Source: Candidatus Gastranaerophilales bacterium
GTDB lineage: Bacteria > Cyanobacteriota > Vampirovibrionia > Gastranaerophilales > Gastranaerophilaceae
Reading direction: 5' to 3'
DNA length: 64,000 bases
NCBI GenBank assembly: GCA_928722015.1
Contig: CAKMWI010000005.1
Span: 36,970 to 100,969 of the forward strand
Below, piece after piece: positions 8,522-16,453 of the stretch; the stretch's first letter is position 1, and each line of letters starts with the position of its first letter. The notes beneath the pieces were generated by a model. It was not told the DNA's origin. It worked only from the letters and a program-made list of their open reading frames with translations, and made no database searches. The position numbers and the translations under genes were made by a program.

Positions 8522-9052
8522 TTATTCCCAAACGTAAACTTCTTTTTTCTTATAAAAGCCTAATGCAACCGGCTTATAGCTATTTAATTCATTCTTCAAC
8601 TGATAAACTTCTTTATTCAAATCAACAATTTTTTGTTTTAAAGTTTCATTATCAGTTTTGCAACGAATCAATTCAACAACAACATCATCCATGCCTTCAA
8701 GTTTTTCGTCAATAACTTTGGCAATTTTATTGCTCAATTTAACTTCCAATTCTTGAAGAGTTGTCAAAATACTTCTTACAGCAGCACTATTACTTGACGC
8801 TGCAGATGATGCACCGACAACAGCAGGTGTTCTAGCTACTATTGGATCAGATACAACACCTTTTACTTGTGCCTGAATTTTTCTCAGATTTTTTACCTCA
8901 TCATAAGAAAAATAAGTATGACCTTTAGCATTTTTTCTAGGTCTAATAGCGGCTTTTTTACATAAATCGACAATTTCTTTATTGTCAGCTTTTAAAATAG
9001 TTCTAACCTCTTGAGGTGTTAAAGTTCTCTCATTCAATCTGTCTTTTATCAT
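8522..9052 (-). CDS. MerR-like DNA-binding protein upstream of recA
   Basis: The 176-residue product begins with a winged-helix segment of MerR/excisionase type: LTPQEVRTILKADNKEIVDLC, then GHTYFSYDEVKNLR, up to about residue 65. A Ser/Ala-rich linker (about 75-95) follows, then a long heptad-like coiled coil (about 95-160), and the protein ends in KKKEVYVWE. There is no ligand-binding domain. It is the first gene of a two-gene unit with recA, 12 nt apart, so it may regulate recA or act with it; that is inference. The start has AGGGAT as a plausible ribosome binding site. Confidence 0.72.
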   Translation of the reverse strand: MIKDRLNERTLTPQEVRTILKADNKEIVDLCKKAAIRPRKNAKGHTYFSYDEVKNLRKIQAQVKGVVSDPIVARTPAVVGASSAASSNSAAVRSILTTLQELEVKLSNKIAKVIDEKLEGMDDVVVELIRCKTDNETLKQKIVDLNKEVYQLKNELNSYKPVALGFYKKKEVYVWE

Positions 9053-9313
9053 TCTTGTCTATCCCTTAAAAAAACATTCCCAACATCATTCTATTACATT
9101 CATAAAAAACTGGCAAATAATTTTCATGCATTCATGAAGAAATGTAACAAGATTTTATAACATTATACTGCTAATAAAATATTAACGGGAGTAAAGCCTT
9201 CTGCCACAATTATAACAGATTAAATATATAATAAACTTTATCATCCACAAGTTTCAATTACCGGTTACCACGATAAACAGCCCGAACACAATATAAATAT
9301 AAAAATCAATAAT
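9053..9313. other. Intergenic control region of the MerR-like gene/recA unit
   Basis: No gene is seen here. The stretch holds an inverted repeat TTCATG-CATT-CATGAA (9123-9138) and a minus-strand TATAAT (9162-9167) with no good -35. Both are plausible control elements for the operon that begins at 9052. A cyanobacterial or Gram-positive LexA box is not apparent. Confidence 0.35.
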
Positions 9314-9344
9314 AAAAAAGAAAGACTTTTAGTCTTTCTTTTTT
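9314..9344. terminator. Terminator downstream of rpmB
   Basis: A perfect 14-bp stem (9314-9327 with 9331-9344) and a TTT loop, with arms AAAAAAGAAAGACT. The A/T arms make it bidirectional; the gene it serves is rpmB on the minus strand. Confidence 0.85.
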
Positions 9345-9372
9345 ATTTAAAAATTTATACTCAAAACTACAA

Positions 9373-9564
9373 TTATATAGCTTTTTGAACTTTTCCTGCT
9401 TTTAAGCAAGAAGTACAAACTCTGATTCTTTTTGTAGAACCGTTAACAACAGCTTTAACTGTTTGCAAATTAGGTTCTTGCGTATGAACAATTTGTTTGT
9501 GTGAGAAAGTTAGTTTAGCTGCTTTAATTGGAGCTTTTCCGCATATTTCACAATGTTTTGCCAT
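9373..9564 (-). CDS. rpmB: 50S ribosomal protein L28
   Basis: The 63-residue protein matches L28, with the MAKHCEICGKAP opening and the RIRVCTSCLKAGKV close. Both CxxC pairs of the zinc-binding (C+) form are present. It is a structural protein of the large ribosomal subunit. AAGGAA lies upstream of the ATG and a strong terminator follows, so it is a single-gene unit. Confidence 0.95.
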   Translation of the reverse strand: MAKHCEICGKAPIKAAKLTFSHKQIVHTQEPNLQTVKAVVNGSTKRIRVCTSCLKAGKVQKAI

Positions 9565-9717
9565 GGTATTTATTTCCTTTTCTAGCTAGTTTTTACTCTA
9601 ATAACCTAATATTACCCCAAAAATACATTTTTGCAAGGGAGATGTTAAAAAATTTAAAGGCTTTACAAAATAAAATAAAAAAATTGTCATTATATACTTA
9701 CAATTTTATTTAATACT

Positions 9718-9745
9718 TTTACATTTTAGTATTATATGATATACT
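9718..9745 (+). promoter_or_regulatory. Promoter of hom, placing transcription start at the ATG
   Basis: -35 TTTACA (9718-9723), a 16-bp spacer, and -10 TATACT (9740-9745). The ATG at 9752 is 6 nt after the -10 box, so the transcript is predicted to begin at or next to the start codon. No Shine-Dalgarno lies between. Confidence 0.55.
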
Positions 9746-9751
9746 CTACCT

Positions 9752-11029
9752 ATGGAAAAGAAAAAAATAAAAATCGGACTTATTGGACTGGGAACAGTTG
9801 GAAGCGGAGTATTTAAGACTCTGCAAAATTTTGAAAATATTGAAATTGTAAAGATTGCAGTTCGCAACAAAAACAAAAAACGTGATATTGACGGACTGGA
9901 CGATAGTATCATAACTGATGACCCTTATGAAGTAGTTAACAATCCGGATATAGAAATCGTTGCGGAATTAGTTGGGGGTATTAAACCTGCACTTGATTTA
10001 ATAAAGACTGCAATAAAAAACGGAAAACATATAGTTACTGCTAATAAAGAACTTCTTGCAAAACATGGTGAAGAACTTTTTAATTTTGCAGAAGCTCATA
10101 ACAAAGTTATACTTTATGAAGCCGCAATCGCAGGAGGCATACCTTTAATTATGCCTATTAAAACAATTTTGGCAGGAAATAAAATTACAAAAATTAAAGC
10201 TATTCTGAACGGAACTACCAATTATATCCTAACAAAAATGGATATACAAGGAGCTTCATATACTGATGTATTAAAAGAAGCTCAGCAACTCGGTTACGCA
10301 GAAGCAGATCCTACCGGAGATGTTGAAGGTTTTGATGCGGCATATAAAATTACAACCCTTGCAACAATCGCCTTTGGAAAAAGAATTAAAATCGATAACG
10401 TATATCGAGAAGGAATAACAAAAATCAGCCCTGACGATATGAAAGCTGCAAATGAAATGGGCTATAAGATTAAACTCATCGCCTCAGCTGAACTAAATAA
10501 AGAAGGGAAAGCTGATGTAAGAGTACATCCTATGCTTGTACCTATGTCAAAAACATTAGCACATATTAATTATGTTACAAATGCAGTAAGCCTGACAGGT
10601 CATCCTGTCGGAGATGTTACCTTATCAGGGCCAGGTGCAGGAGAATTTCCAACTGCAAGCTCTGTTGTCGGAGATATCCTTGCCATAGCATCGGAAATCG
10701 GCAAAACGGATTACATCTTACCTATGATGAGATGCAAACACAGCGAAAATGCAAAAATGATAAATATCGAAGATACTGAAAATAAATATTATCTGTCAAT
10801 TACAGCTCAAAACAGTAAAGGTGTTATCGGACGCATTGGTAAAGCTTGCGAAGAAAATAATATAAGTTTAGCAAGTATTGTACAAAAAGAAGTTGTTGCT
10901 GATAAAGCGGCAAGAATCACTGTAATAACTGAACTTTGCAAAGAAAAAGACATGCAAAATGTTATAAAAATATTTAACAAAGACTCTGCAATTACAGAAG
11001 TTAACAGTCTAATAAGAGTCCAAGTTTAA
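9752..11029 (+). CDS. hom: Homoserine dehydrogenase
   Basis: The 425-residue protein has an NAD(P)-binding Rossmann motif GLIGLGTVGSGV near the N terminus, the catalytic core with GGIPLIMPIK and LNGTTNYILTKM, and a C-terminal ACT domain (about 345-425), the usual regulatory module of the monofunctional enzyme. It reduces aspartate semialdehyde to homoserine, the branch point to threonine and methionine. It precedes threonine synthase by 29 nt in the same direction, forming a threonine unit. Threonine feedback through the ACT domain is likely from family knowledge. The promoter predicts leaderless translation. Confidence 0.97.
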   Translation: MEKKKIKIGLIGLGTVGSGVFKTLQNFENIEIVKIAVRNKNKKRDIDGLDDSIITDDPYEVVNNPDIEIVAELVGGIKPALDLIKTAIKNGKHIVTANKELLAKHGEELFNFAEAHNKVILYEAAIAGGIPLIMPIKTILAGNKITKIKAILNGTTNYILTKMDIQGASYTDVLKEAQQLGYAEADPTGDVEGFDAAYKITTLATIAFGKRIKIDNVYREGITKISPDDMKAANEMGYKIKLIASAELNKEGKADVRVHPMLVPMSKTLAHINYVTNAVSLTGHPVGDVTLSGPGAGEFPTASSVVGDILAIASEIGKTDYILPMMRCKHSENAKMINIEDTENKYYLSITAQNSKGVIGRIGKACEENNISLASIVQKEVVADKAARITVITELCKEKDMQNVIKIFNKDSAITEVNSLIRVQV

Positions 11030-11058
11030 TAAGAAGTATAGATAAAAAAGGAAATGTT

Positions 11059-12111
11059 ATGTACTATCAAGGTTTAATCAATAAATACAAAGAATATTTA
11101 CCGGTATCAGATACAACCCCAATTGTAACTCTAAACGAAGGGAACACACCATTAATTAAAGCAGATAATCTTGCAAAAAAAATCGGGATTAATGCTGAAA
11201 TATATCTAAAATTTGAAGGTTGCAATCCAACAGGGAGCTTTAAAGACCGTGGGATGACAATGGCAGTAACCAAAGCCAAAGAAACAGGCTCAGGTGCAAT
11301 TATTTGTGCCTCAACCGGTAATACTTCCGCTTCAGCTGCTGCGTATGGAGCTAAAGCAGGGTTAAAAACTTATGTACTAATTCCTGATGGATACATTGCA
11401 CTTGGGAAGTTATCTCAAGCTATGATGTATGGTGCTGAAATTATTGCAATTCAAGGAAATTTTGATAGAGCACTTGAAATGGTAAGAGAAATTTCAGAAA
11501 AATATCCTATTACTCTTGTAAACTCAGTTAATCCGTATAGAATTGAAGGACAAAAAACCGGAGCTTTTGAAATTTGTGAAGCTTTAGGCGGTGCACCTGA
11601 CTATCACTTCATCCCTGTAGGAAATGCAGGGAATATCACAGCCTACTGGAAAGGATATACAGAATGGCATAAACTTGGCAAAATTTCCGCCTTGCCCAAA
11701 ATGATGGGATTTGAAGCTGAAGGAGCTGCTGCAATTGTTAAAGGAGAAAGAATCCTCAATCCTGAAACATTGGCTACTGCCATTCGTATAGGGAATCCTG
11801 CAAGTTGGAAAAAAGCTGAAGCCGCTCGTGATGAAAGCAACGGAATGATTAATTTTGTTACAGATGAAGAAATTGTCAAAGCATATAAACTAATAGCGTC
11901 AACTGAAGGTATTTTAGCAGAGCCTGCCTCAGCGGCCTCCGTTGCAGGACTTATAAAAGTTAAAAATCAAATAAAAGAAGGTACAAAGATAGTTTGTATT
12001 TTAACTGGAAACGGGTTAAAAGATCCTGATAATGCTATTAAATATTCCAACGCAGATGTCAAGAAAACATCCGCAGAATTATCAGATATTTTAAAAGTTA
12101 TGAATATCTAA
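11059..12111 (+). CDS. thrC: Threonine synthase
   Basis: The 350-residue protein belongs to the short threonine synthase class. The PLP lysine is Lys62 in NPTGSFKDRGM, followed by the CASTGNTSASAAAY phosphate-binding region and VGNAGNITAYW. It converts O-phosphohomoserine to threonine with PLP. It follows hom closely and has AAAGGA before the ATG. Homoserine kinase (thrB) is not in the window. Confidence 0.96.
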   Translation: MYYQGLINKYKEYLPVSDTTPIVTLNEGNTPLIKADNLAKKIGINAEIYLKFEGCNPTGSFKDRGMTMAVTKAKETGSGAIICASTGNTSASAAAYGAKAGLKTYVLIPDGYIALGKLSQAMMYGAEIIAIQGNFDRALEMVREISEKYPITLVNSVNPYRIEGQKTGAFEICEALGGAPDYHFIPVGNAGNITAYWKGYTEWHKLGKISALPKMMGFEAEGAAAIVKGERILNPETLATAIRIGNPASWKKAEAARDESNGMINFVTDEEIVKAYKLIASTEGILAEPASAASVAGLIKVKNQIKEGTKIVCILTGNGLKDPDNAIKYSNADVKKTSAELSDILKVMNI

Positions 12112-12134
12112 CAAAATTAAAAATAAGGAGAAAT

Positions 12135-12575
12135 ATGAAAAATAAATTAATATCGTTTTTTGCAATTCTATTGGTATTATTTGGAATAAATTCAACTATT
12201 ACTCAAGCTCAAAACAGCAATGAAGAATTTAGCCAAAAATTAAAACAAATGGCAGAAACATTAAAAATTACAGGACAAACTTATGGAAAAAAATTTGCAC
12301 CTTTTTACACTAAGCTCCAGACATGCACGCCATATAAAGACGATTTAACAGAAATTTATGGAAAAACAAATACTCAATGCCATTTTAGAATGATGGGTTA
12401 TGATTGTCTGGCACCATTTGCAGTTTCAGAATATTATGGGGTAATGGGAGCAAATGTAATGAATGCCTTGGCAGCGTGGGATGAAAATACTTTAGAATCA
12501 ATGACCCAAAAACGCAAAAAATATGAAGACTTTGAAAATACAACCATAAAATATTATTGTAAACTTAGACAATAA
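12135..12575 (+). CDS. Secreted hypothetical protein, Cys-containing
   Basis: The 146-residue product has a Sec signal peptide cut near ITQAQ-NSNEE. The mature part is helical and contains four Cys residues (in LQTCTPY, NTQCHF, GYDCLA and YYCKL), which could form two disulfides in the periplasm. It starts 24 nt after thrC with AAGGAG before the ATG, so it may be co-transcribed with hom-thrC, although nothing in it suggests a role in threonine synthesis. No family is recognised. Confidence 0.72.
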   Translation: MKNKLISFFAILLVLFGINSTITQAQNSNEEFSQKLKQMAETLKITGQTYGKKFAPFYTKLQTCTPYKDDLTEIYGKTNTQCHFRMMGYDCLAPFAVSEYYGVMGANVMNALAAWDENTLESMTQKRKKYEDFENTTIKYYCKLRQ

Positions 12576-12576
12576 A

Positions 12577-12609
12577 ACTTCTTGTACAATATGAATATAT
12601 ACAAGAAGT
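12577..12609. terminator. Hairpin terminator after gene 12135-12575
   Basis: Ten-base arms ACTTCTTGTA / TACAAGAAGT with a 13-nt loop, beginning directly after the stop codon. The T tail on the plus strand is weak. Confidence 0.55.
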
Positions 12610-12644
12610 GATATTTGTACTCTAATCTATATCATTAACTAAAC

Positions 12645-13492
12645 CTATGACAAGTCCCTGTCATATCGAATCGTAGCTTCATTTGCATCAATAATTCCAT
12701 TATTATTTTCATCTGAGTAAAAATATTTTTCAGATGTTTTATCTTTAGATTCAGAATCAAATTGATCTATAGAAATAATTTTACCATCTTTATCTTTTAA
12801 AACAAAAGCAATTTCTTTGCCATTATGAATATATCGTTCTGCAGTTCTTCCACCGTCCCTATTTTCAGTACGTGTCTCATAACCCTCTTTATCTTGTAAA
12901 ATAGATGAAAGGAGTTTATTATATGATATTCCGTTTTTATCATTAACATTATGAGACGCACTCATTGCAAAACGCGTGTCAACTTTGCCATCATTATTAT
13001 TTTCATTAAGAGAAATTGAACCTCCTCCAGAAAAAGATAAATCTACATTTCGAATAAAACCATTAGCATCTTTTCTAACAGAACCCACCGACTTTCCTGA
13101 TTTATCAGTGTATATATATATTTTACCACCATCAGAAGATTCTATTGTTCTGGAGATACTATAATCTTTATTAGATTCCAAAAATTTCGCATAATCATTT
13201 ATATTATCATTTTCATTTAGTTTGGCTTGCAAATTATCAGAATCATATTTCATTTGTTGAATTTCTTCTATTTGAGCCTGCGCCTTAGGATTTAACTCTG
13301 AATTATTAGCTGCTGTTGCAGGATTATAAGGTTTGTAACCAGGAAGTGTGTAGGTACATAAAATGGCAAACGCACATTATTGAATTGGAAGAACGGATAT
13401 GTATAATTCATAGAACGAAATGCAGAGAAATAATTAAAGGTATTTCCCATATTAAAATTTCCAATAGGAAAATTAAATCTTCCGTAAATCAT
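12645..13492 (-). pseudogene. Frameshifted gene for a repeat/EF-hand-like hypothetical protein
   Basis: Two frames belong together. The first begins at ATG 13490-13492, preceded by GAGGAG at 7-nt spacing, and encodes an aromatic-rich N terminus (MIYGRFNFPIGNFNM). It then drifts into junk. The second frame, open through 13253 down to 12645, is preceded in frame by PGYKPYNPATAANNSELN and lacks its own ribosome binding site. Removing one GT unit from the GTGTGT tract at 13346-13351 joins them into one protein of about 281 residues (YVPT-LPGYKPYNP). The C-terminal part has Asp/Asn-rich loops (NENNNDGKVD, DENNNGIIDANE) resembling calcium-binding loops. Either a decayed gene, a phase-variable one, or a consensus error. 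Confidence 0.7.
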
Positions 13493-13564
13493 ATTTATAC
13501 TCCTCAAGTTTAATATTTATATATAATAAAAAATTTAACTCTTGAAAATTGATTAAAAAAATAT

Positions 13565-14158
13565 TTAATTTTTGATATCGATTACAGTATACGCATTAAA
13601 ATCAAGAGAGCCAAACATAACTTTTATTTGATTATCATTCAATGGTTCCAATTTTACGAAAGATATTGTTTCTTCGCCAAAATCATCATTCGTCTCTACT
13701 GCAGGAAATTGAGCCATTTCATAATGTGCCTGATAGAATTTTAGTACAGGTTCACCATTTATTTTTTCACCTTTTATTTGATAATGACCTACAGGAAGAG
13801 TATCTTCACCTATTGCGAGATTAACAGGAACACATAAAACCGGCAAAATAGGAGCCTGATTATTATAAGTGTCATTAATCATTTCTGTTTCGTTACTCTG
13901 ACTAAACTCTTCACCTTTCGGAAGTTTTCTTTTTTGAGCCCAATTTTTCCATTTATTCACTTTTTTATCAACTTGTTCAATTGCTTTATCAAACTGTTCA
14001 TCTGTTACAGGTTTTGCCTCACGCCCATCATCAGCCCCGGTATTCCAATTATCCCACAAATCACCTGTTGCAGGTAAATCCACATCATCAGCTAATGCAC
14101 AATTTACATTAACAAAAGAAATAAGTAAAAGCAGAACAAATATTACAAATCTTTTCAT
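13565..14158 (-). CDS. Secreted hypothetical protein
   Basis: The chosen start (MKRFVIFVLLLL) gives 197 residues with a signal peptide ending near NCALA-DDV. A TATTAT hexamer (14165-14170) ends 6 nt before this ATG, matching the leaderless pattern of nearby genes; an upstream ATG at 14200 would add 14 residues but has neither a ribosome binding site nor a -10 box. The mature protein has an acidic, Trp-rich start (GDLWDNWNTG), a basic helical linker and a beta-rich C-terminal domain of about 90 residues. No family is recognised; predicted periplasmic. Confidence 0.72.
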   Translation of the reverse strand: MKRFVIFVLLLLISFVNVNCALADDVDLPATGDLWDNWNTGADDGREAKPVTDEQFDKAIEQVDKKVNKWKNWAQKRKLPKGEEFSQSNETEMINDTYNNQAPILPVLCVPVNLAIGEDTLPVGHYQIKGEKINGEPVLKFYQAHYEMAQFPAVETNDDFGEETISFVKLEPLNDNQIKVMFGSLDFNAYTVIDIKN

Positions 14159-14164
14159 ATATTT

Positions 14165-14170
14165 ATAATA
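14165..14170 (-). promoter_or_regulatory. -10 box 6 nt before the start of gene 13565-14158
   Basis: TATTAT on the minus strand, six bases upstream of the ATG at 14158. Weaker than others in the set (5 of 6 consensus bases). Confidence 0.35.
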
Positions 14171-14213
14171 ATGAATTCTTATAAAAAGTAAACCAAACAT
14201 TTATATGAAAAAA

Positions 14214-15557
14214 TTATTCTATTACACTTTCAGATTTAGACTCTTCACGTACAACCAATAGTTTAGTAATTCTTGCTCCATCAACTTCTTTTACCGTAAA
14301 TGTAAATTCGCCATATTGAACCATATCATCAATCTTTGCAATATGCCCCAATTCTTTAACTACTAAACCTGCAATAGTATCCACGTCCTCAACTTCTAAT
14401 TTAGATTCATCTATATCAAAATAATTAGCAAGTTCATCCAGTCTCATCATACCGTTAGCTAAATAATGATTAGGCTTCACTTCTTTAATATCAATTTCAG
14501 CCTCTTCATCAAATTCATCCTGAACATCACCGAAGATTTCTTCCACAACATCTTCCAATGTAATGATTCCTGAAGTTCCACCAAATTCATCAACAACAAC
14601 GGCCATTTGCCCTTTATTCTTTTTAAATTCTCTAACCAAATTATCCATAGTAATCGTTTCAGGAATTAACATAATTCTTCTCTGAAGCTTGGCTATTGGA
14701 CGAACTTCATCCTTAAGAGACAATGAATATAAATCTTTAACATGAATCAATCCTGTAATATGGTCAATATCCCCATCATAAACAGGATACCTTGTATATT
14801 GATTTTCAGTTGCAATTTTATTCAACTCATCCCAAGTTATGTCAATCGGAACACAAACCATATCTGTTCTAGGTATCATAACCTCTCTTGCTGTCAAATC
14901 AGAAAAGTTAAACATATTATGAAGCATATCTTTTTCAGTTTCGTTCAAAACACCTTCGTCATAACTTGTATCAACAAGTAAATCCAAATCCTCAATAGTA
15001 TGAACAACTCTAGCATTACTTAGAGGAATTTTAAAAATTGTCAAAATTCCATTACAAGCTTTATTTAAACACCATACAAACGGTTTTGATATAGTCATAA
15101 AAATATCCATCGGTCTGGCAACATAGAGTGAAATTTTTTCAGGATATTGAAGAGCTATACATTTTGGAACTTGTTCTCCAATAACAACATGTAAAAACGT
15201 AATCACAATAAAGGCAACAACTGCAGTAATTGTATTTGCCCAGTATGTATTAGCAGCAGGAATATGACTAAAAATAATTCCCATCATTTTTTCAATGGTA
15301 GGAGACCCGAACCAACCAATACCGATACTTGCAATCGTAACTCCAACCTGTACTGCTGCAATAAAAAAATTCATATCTTCTAAAGCTTTTAAAGCCAATT
15401 TAGCATCAACATTACCGTCTTTAGTAAGTTGTTCTATTTTTGTCTTTCGAGCTCTGACAATCGCAAATTCAGCAGATACAAAAAAACCATTAACCAACAA
15501 CAATAAAAAAACTATAATCCAATTAAAAGTTATTGTACCCAAACTCGACTCGTCCAT
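14214..15557 (-). CDS. CNNM/HlyC/CorC-family membrane protein (DUF21-CBS-CorC_HlyC)
   Basis: The 447-residue protein has a DUF21 membrane domain with four hydrophobic segments (about 1-190, opening with VNGFFVSAEFAIVRARK), a CBS pair (about 215-340, with MIPRTDMVCVP and VVDEFGGTSGIITLEDVVEEI), and a C-terminal CorC_HlyC domain. Members are linked to magnesium or cobalt efflux; some were called haemolysins, which is usually misleading. The CBS pair probably senses an adenine nucleotide. AAGGAA is the ribosome binding site. It stands upstream of gene 13565-14158 on the same strand, 55 nt apart. Confidence 0.92.
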   Translation of the reverse strand: MDESSLGTITFNWIIVFLLLLVNGFFVSAEFAIVRARKTKIEQLTKDGNVDAKLALKALEDMNFFIAAVQVGVTIASIGIGWFGSPTIEKMMGIIFSHIPAANTYWANTITAVVAFIVITFLHVVIGEQVPKCIALQYPEKISLYVARPMDIFMTISKPFVWCLNKACNGILTIFKIPLSNARVVHTIEDLDLLVDTSYDEGVLNETEKDMLHNMFNFSDLTAREVMIPRTDMVCVPIDITWDELNKIATENQYTRYPVYDGDIDHITGLIHVKDLYSLSLKDEVRPIAKLQRRIMLIPETITMDNLVREFKKNKGQMAVVVDEFGGTSGIITLEDVVEEIFGDVQDEFDEEAEIDIKEVKPNHYLANGMMRLDELANYFDIDESKLEVEDVDTIAGLVVKELGHIAKIDDMVQYGEFTFTVKEVDGARITKLLVVREESKSESVIE

Positions 15558-15742
15558 TACCTAAACTTTCCTTTATTATTATTGCTTTTATTATAATATC
15601 ATCGATAAAAAAAAGCAACTAATGCAATAGAGCCAATCTTTTTGAACATTGATTTCATATATTATTTAAAAATTTATTAACTTTTATATTATACAAAGCA
15701 ATTTTTATTTTCAGCAATTTTATAAAATTCAAAAGGAGTTTT

Positions 15743-16369
15743 ATGAATATCAGAAATACAAAAAATAACCCGCATTTTGGAGCATACCATATAGCAACTT
15801 CCGGAAACCTAAAGTTGTATAAAATAACTGACCCTGAAGACTTAAGATTTATTAAAAATCTTCCACAAAAAATCAAAATGAACAAATTAATGCCAAATCT
15901 TACAAAAGATGAAACCGCAAGATGGCAAGAAATGCTTGAATACGCTGTTGACAATTCTAGAAAAAAAGAAAATGTTACATATTTAGAAGCCATAGATAAC
16001 AACCCCTGTGGAATAATAACCTTTACTCCGGGAAAAACTACAATCCTTGATTGTATTTGCACTTGGCCTGTAGAATTTGGCAAAAAAGTCGAATTTGCAG
16101 GAAAGACTCTTTTTTATCAATTATTTTTGGATTTTCAAAAAATAAAAGGTAAAAGAATTAAACTGGATGCTATAACAAATGGACCATATAACACAATAAA
16201 AAAATATGAATCTCTTGGTTTCAAACAAACAAGCAATGTACACCCAACAAAAATTCAAATGGAAACTAACTCGTCTAAAGTAAAAGACACAATGCTAAAC
16301 TTGAAACAATTATTAAAATACAAAGAAATTTCACCTCAAAAAATCAACCTATATTCTGAATTGGCTTAA
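15743..16369 (+). CDS. GNAT-like acetyltransferase with FGA leader
   Basis: The 208-residue protein opens with a short leader ending in NPHFGAY (Phe12, Gly13), one of the recurrent N-terminal motifs here. The C-terminal half resembles a GNAT fold: a beta strand with ITFTPGK, a segment around residues 115-135 that could be the acetyl-CoA region (GKTLFYQLFLDFQKIKGKRI), and NTIKKYESLGFKQT, the typical final GNAT signature. The canonical Q/RxxGxG/A loop is not clear, so catalysis is uncertain. A ribosome binding site (AAAGGAG) precedes the ATG. The substrate is unknown. Confidence 0.6.
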   Translation: MNIRNTKNNPHFGAYHIATSGNLKLYKITDPEDLRFIKNLPQKIKMNKLMPNLTKDETARWQEMLEYAVDNSRKKENVTYLEAIDNNPCGIITFTPGKTTILDCICTWPVEFGKKVEFAGKTLFYQLFLDFQKIKGKRIKLDAITNGPYNTIKKYESLGFKQTSNVHPTKIQMETNSSKVKDTMLNLKQLLKYKEISPQKINLYSELA

Positions 16370-16402
16370 TAAAAAATTGATAAAATCGTTTTTATTACAT
16401 AA

Positions 16403-16433
16403 AAAAAGACCCCCATTAATCGGGAGTCTTTTT
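16403..16433. terminator. Bidirectional terminator between the GNAT-like gene and rpoC2
   Basis: AAAAAGAC-CCCC pairs with GGG-AGTCTTTTT around an ATTAAT loop, with A and T runs on each side. It can end both converging transcripts. Confidence 0.8.
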
Positions 16434-16453
16434 GATATATAAACCGTAGAAAA

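Noticed and set aside
13316..13513. Plus-strand frame opposite the frameshifted gene
   Set aside because: It has no ribosome binding site, and the minus-strand frames form a continuous protein when one GT unit is removed.
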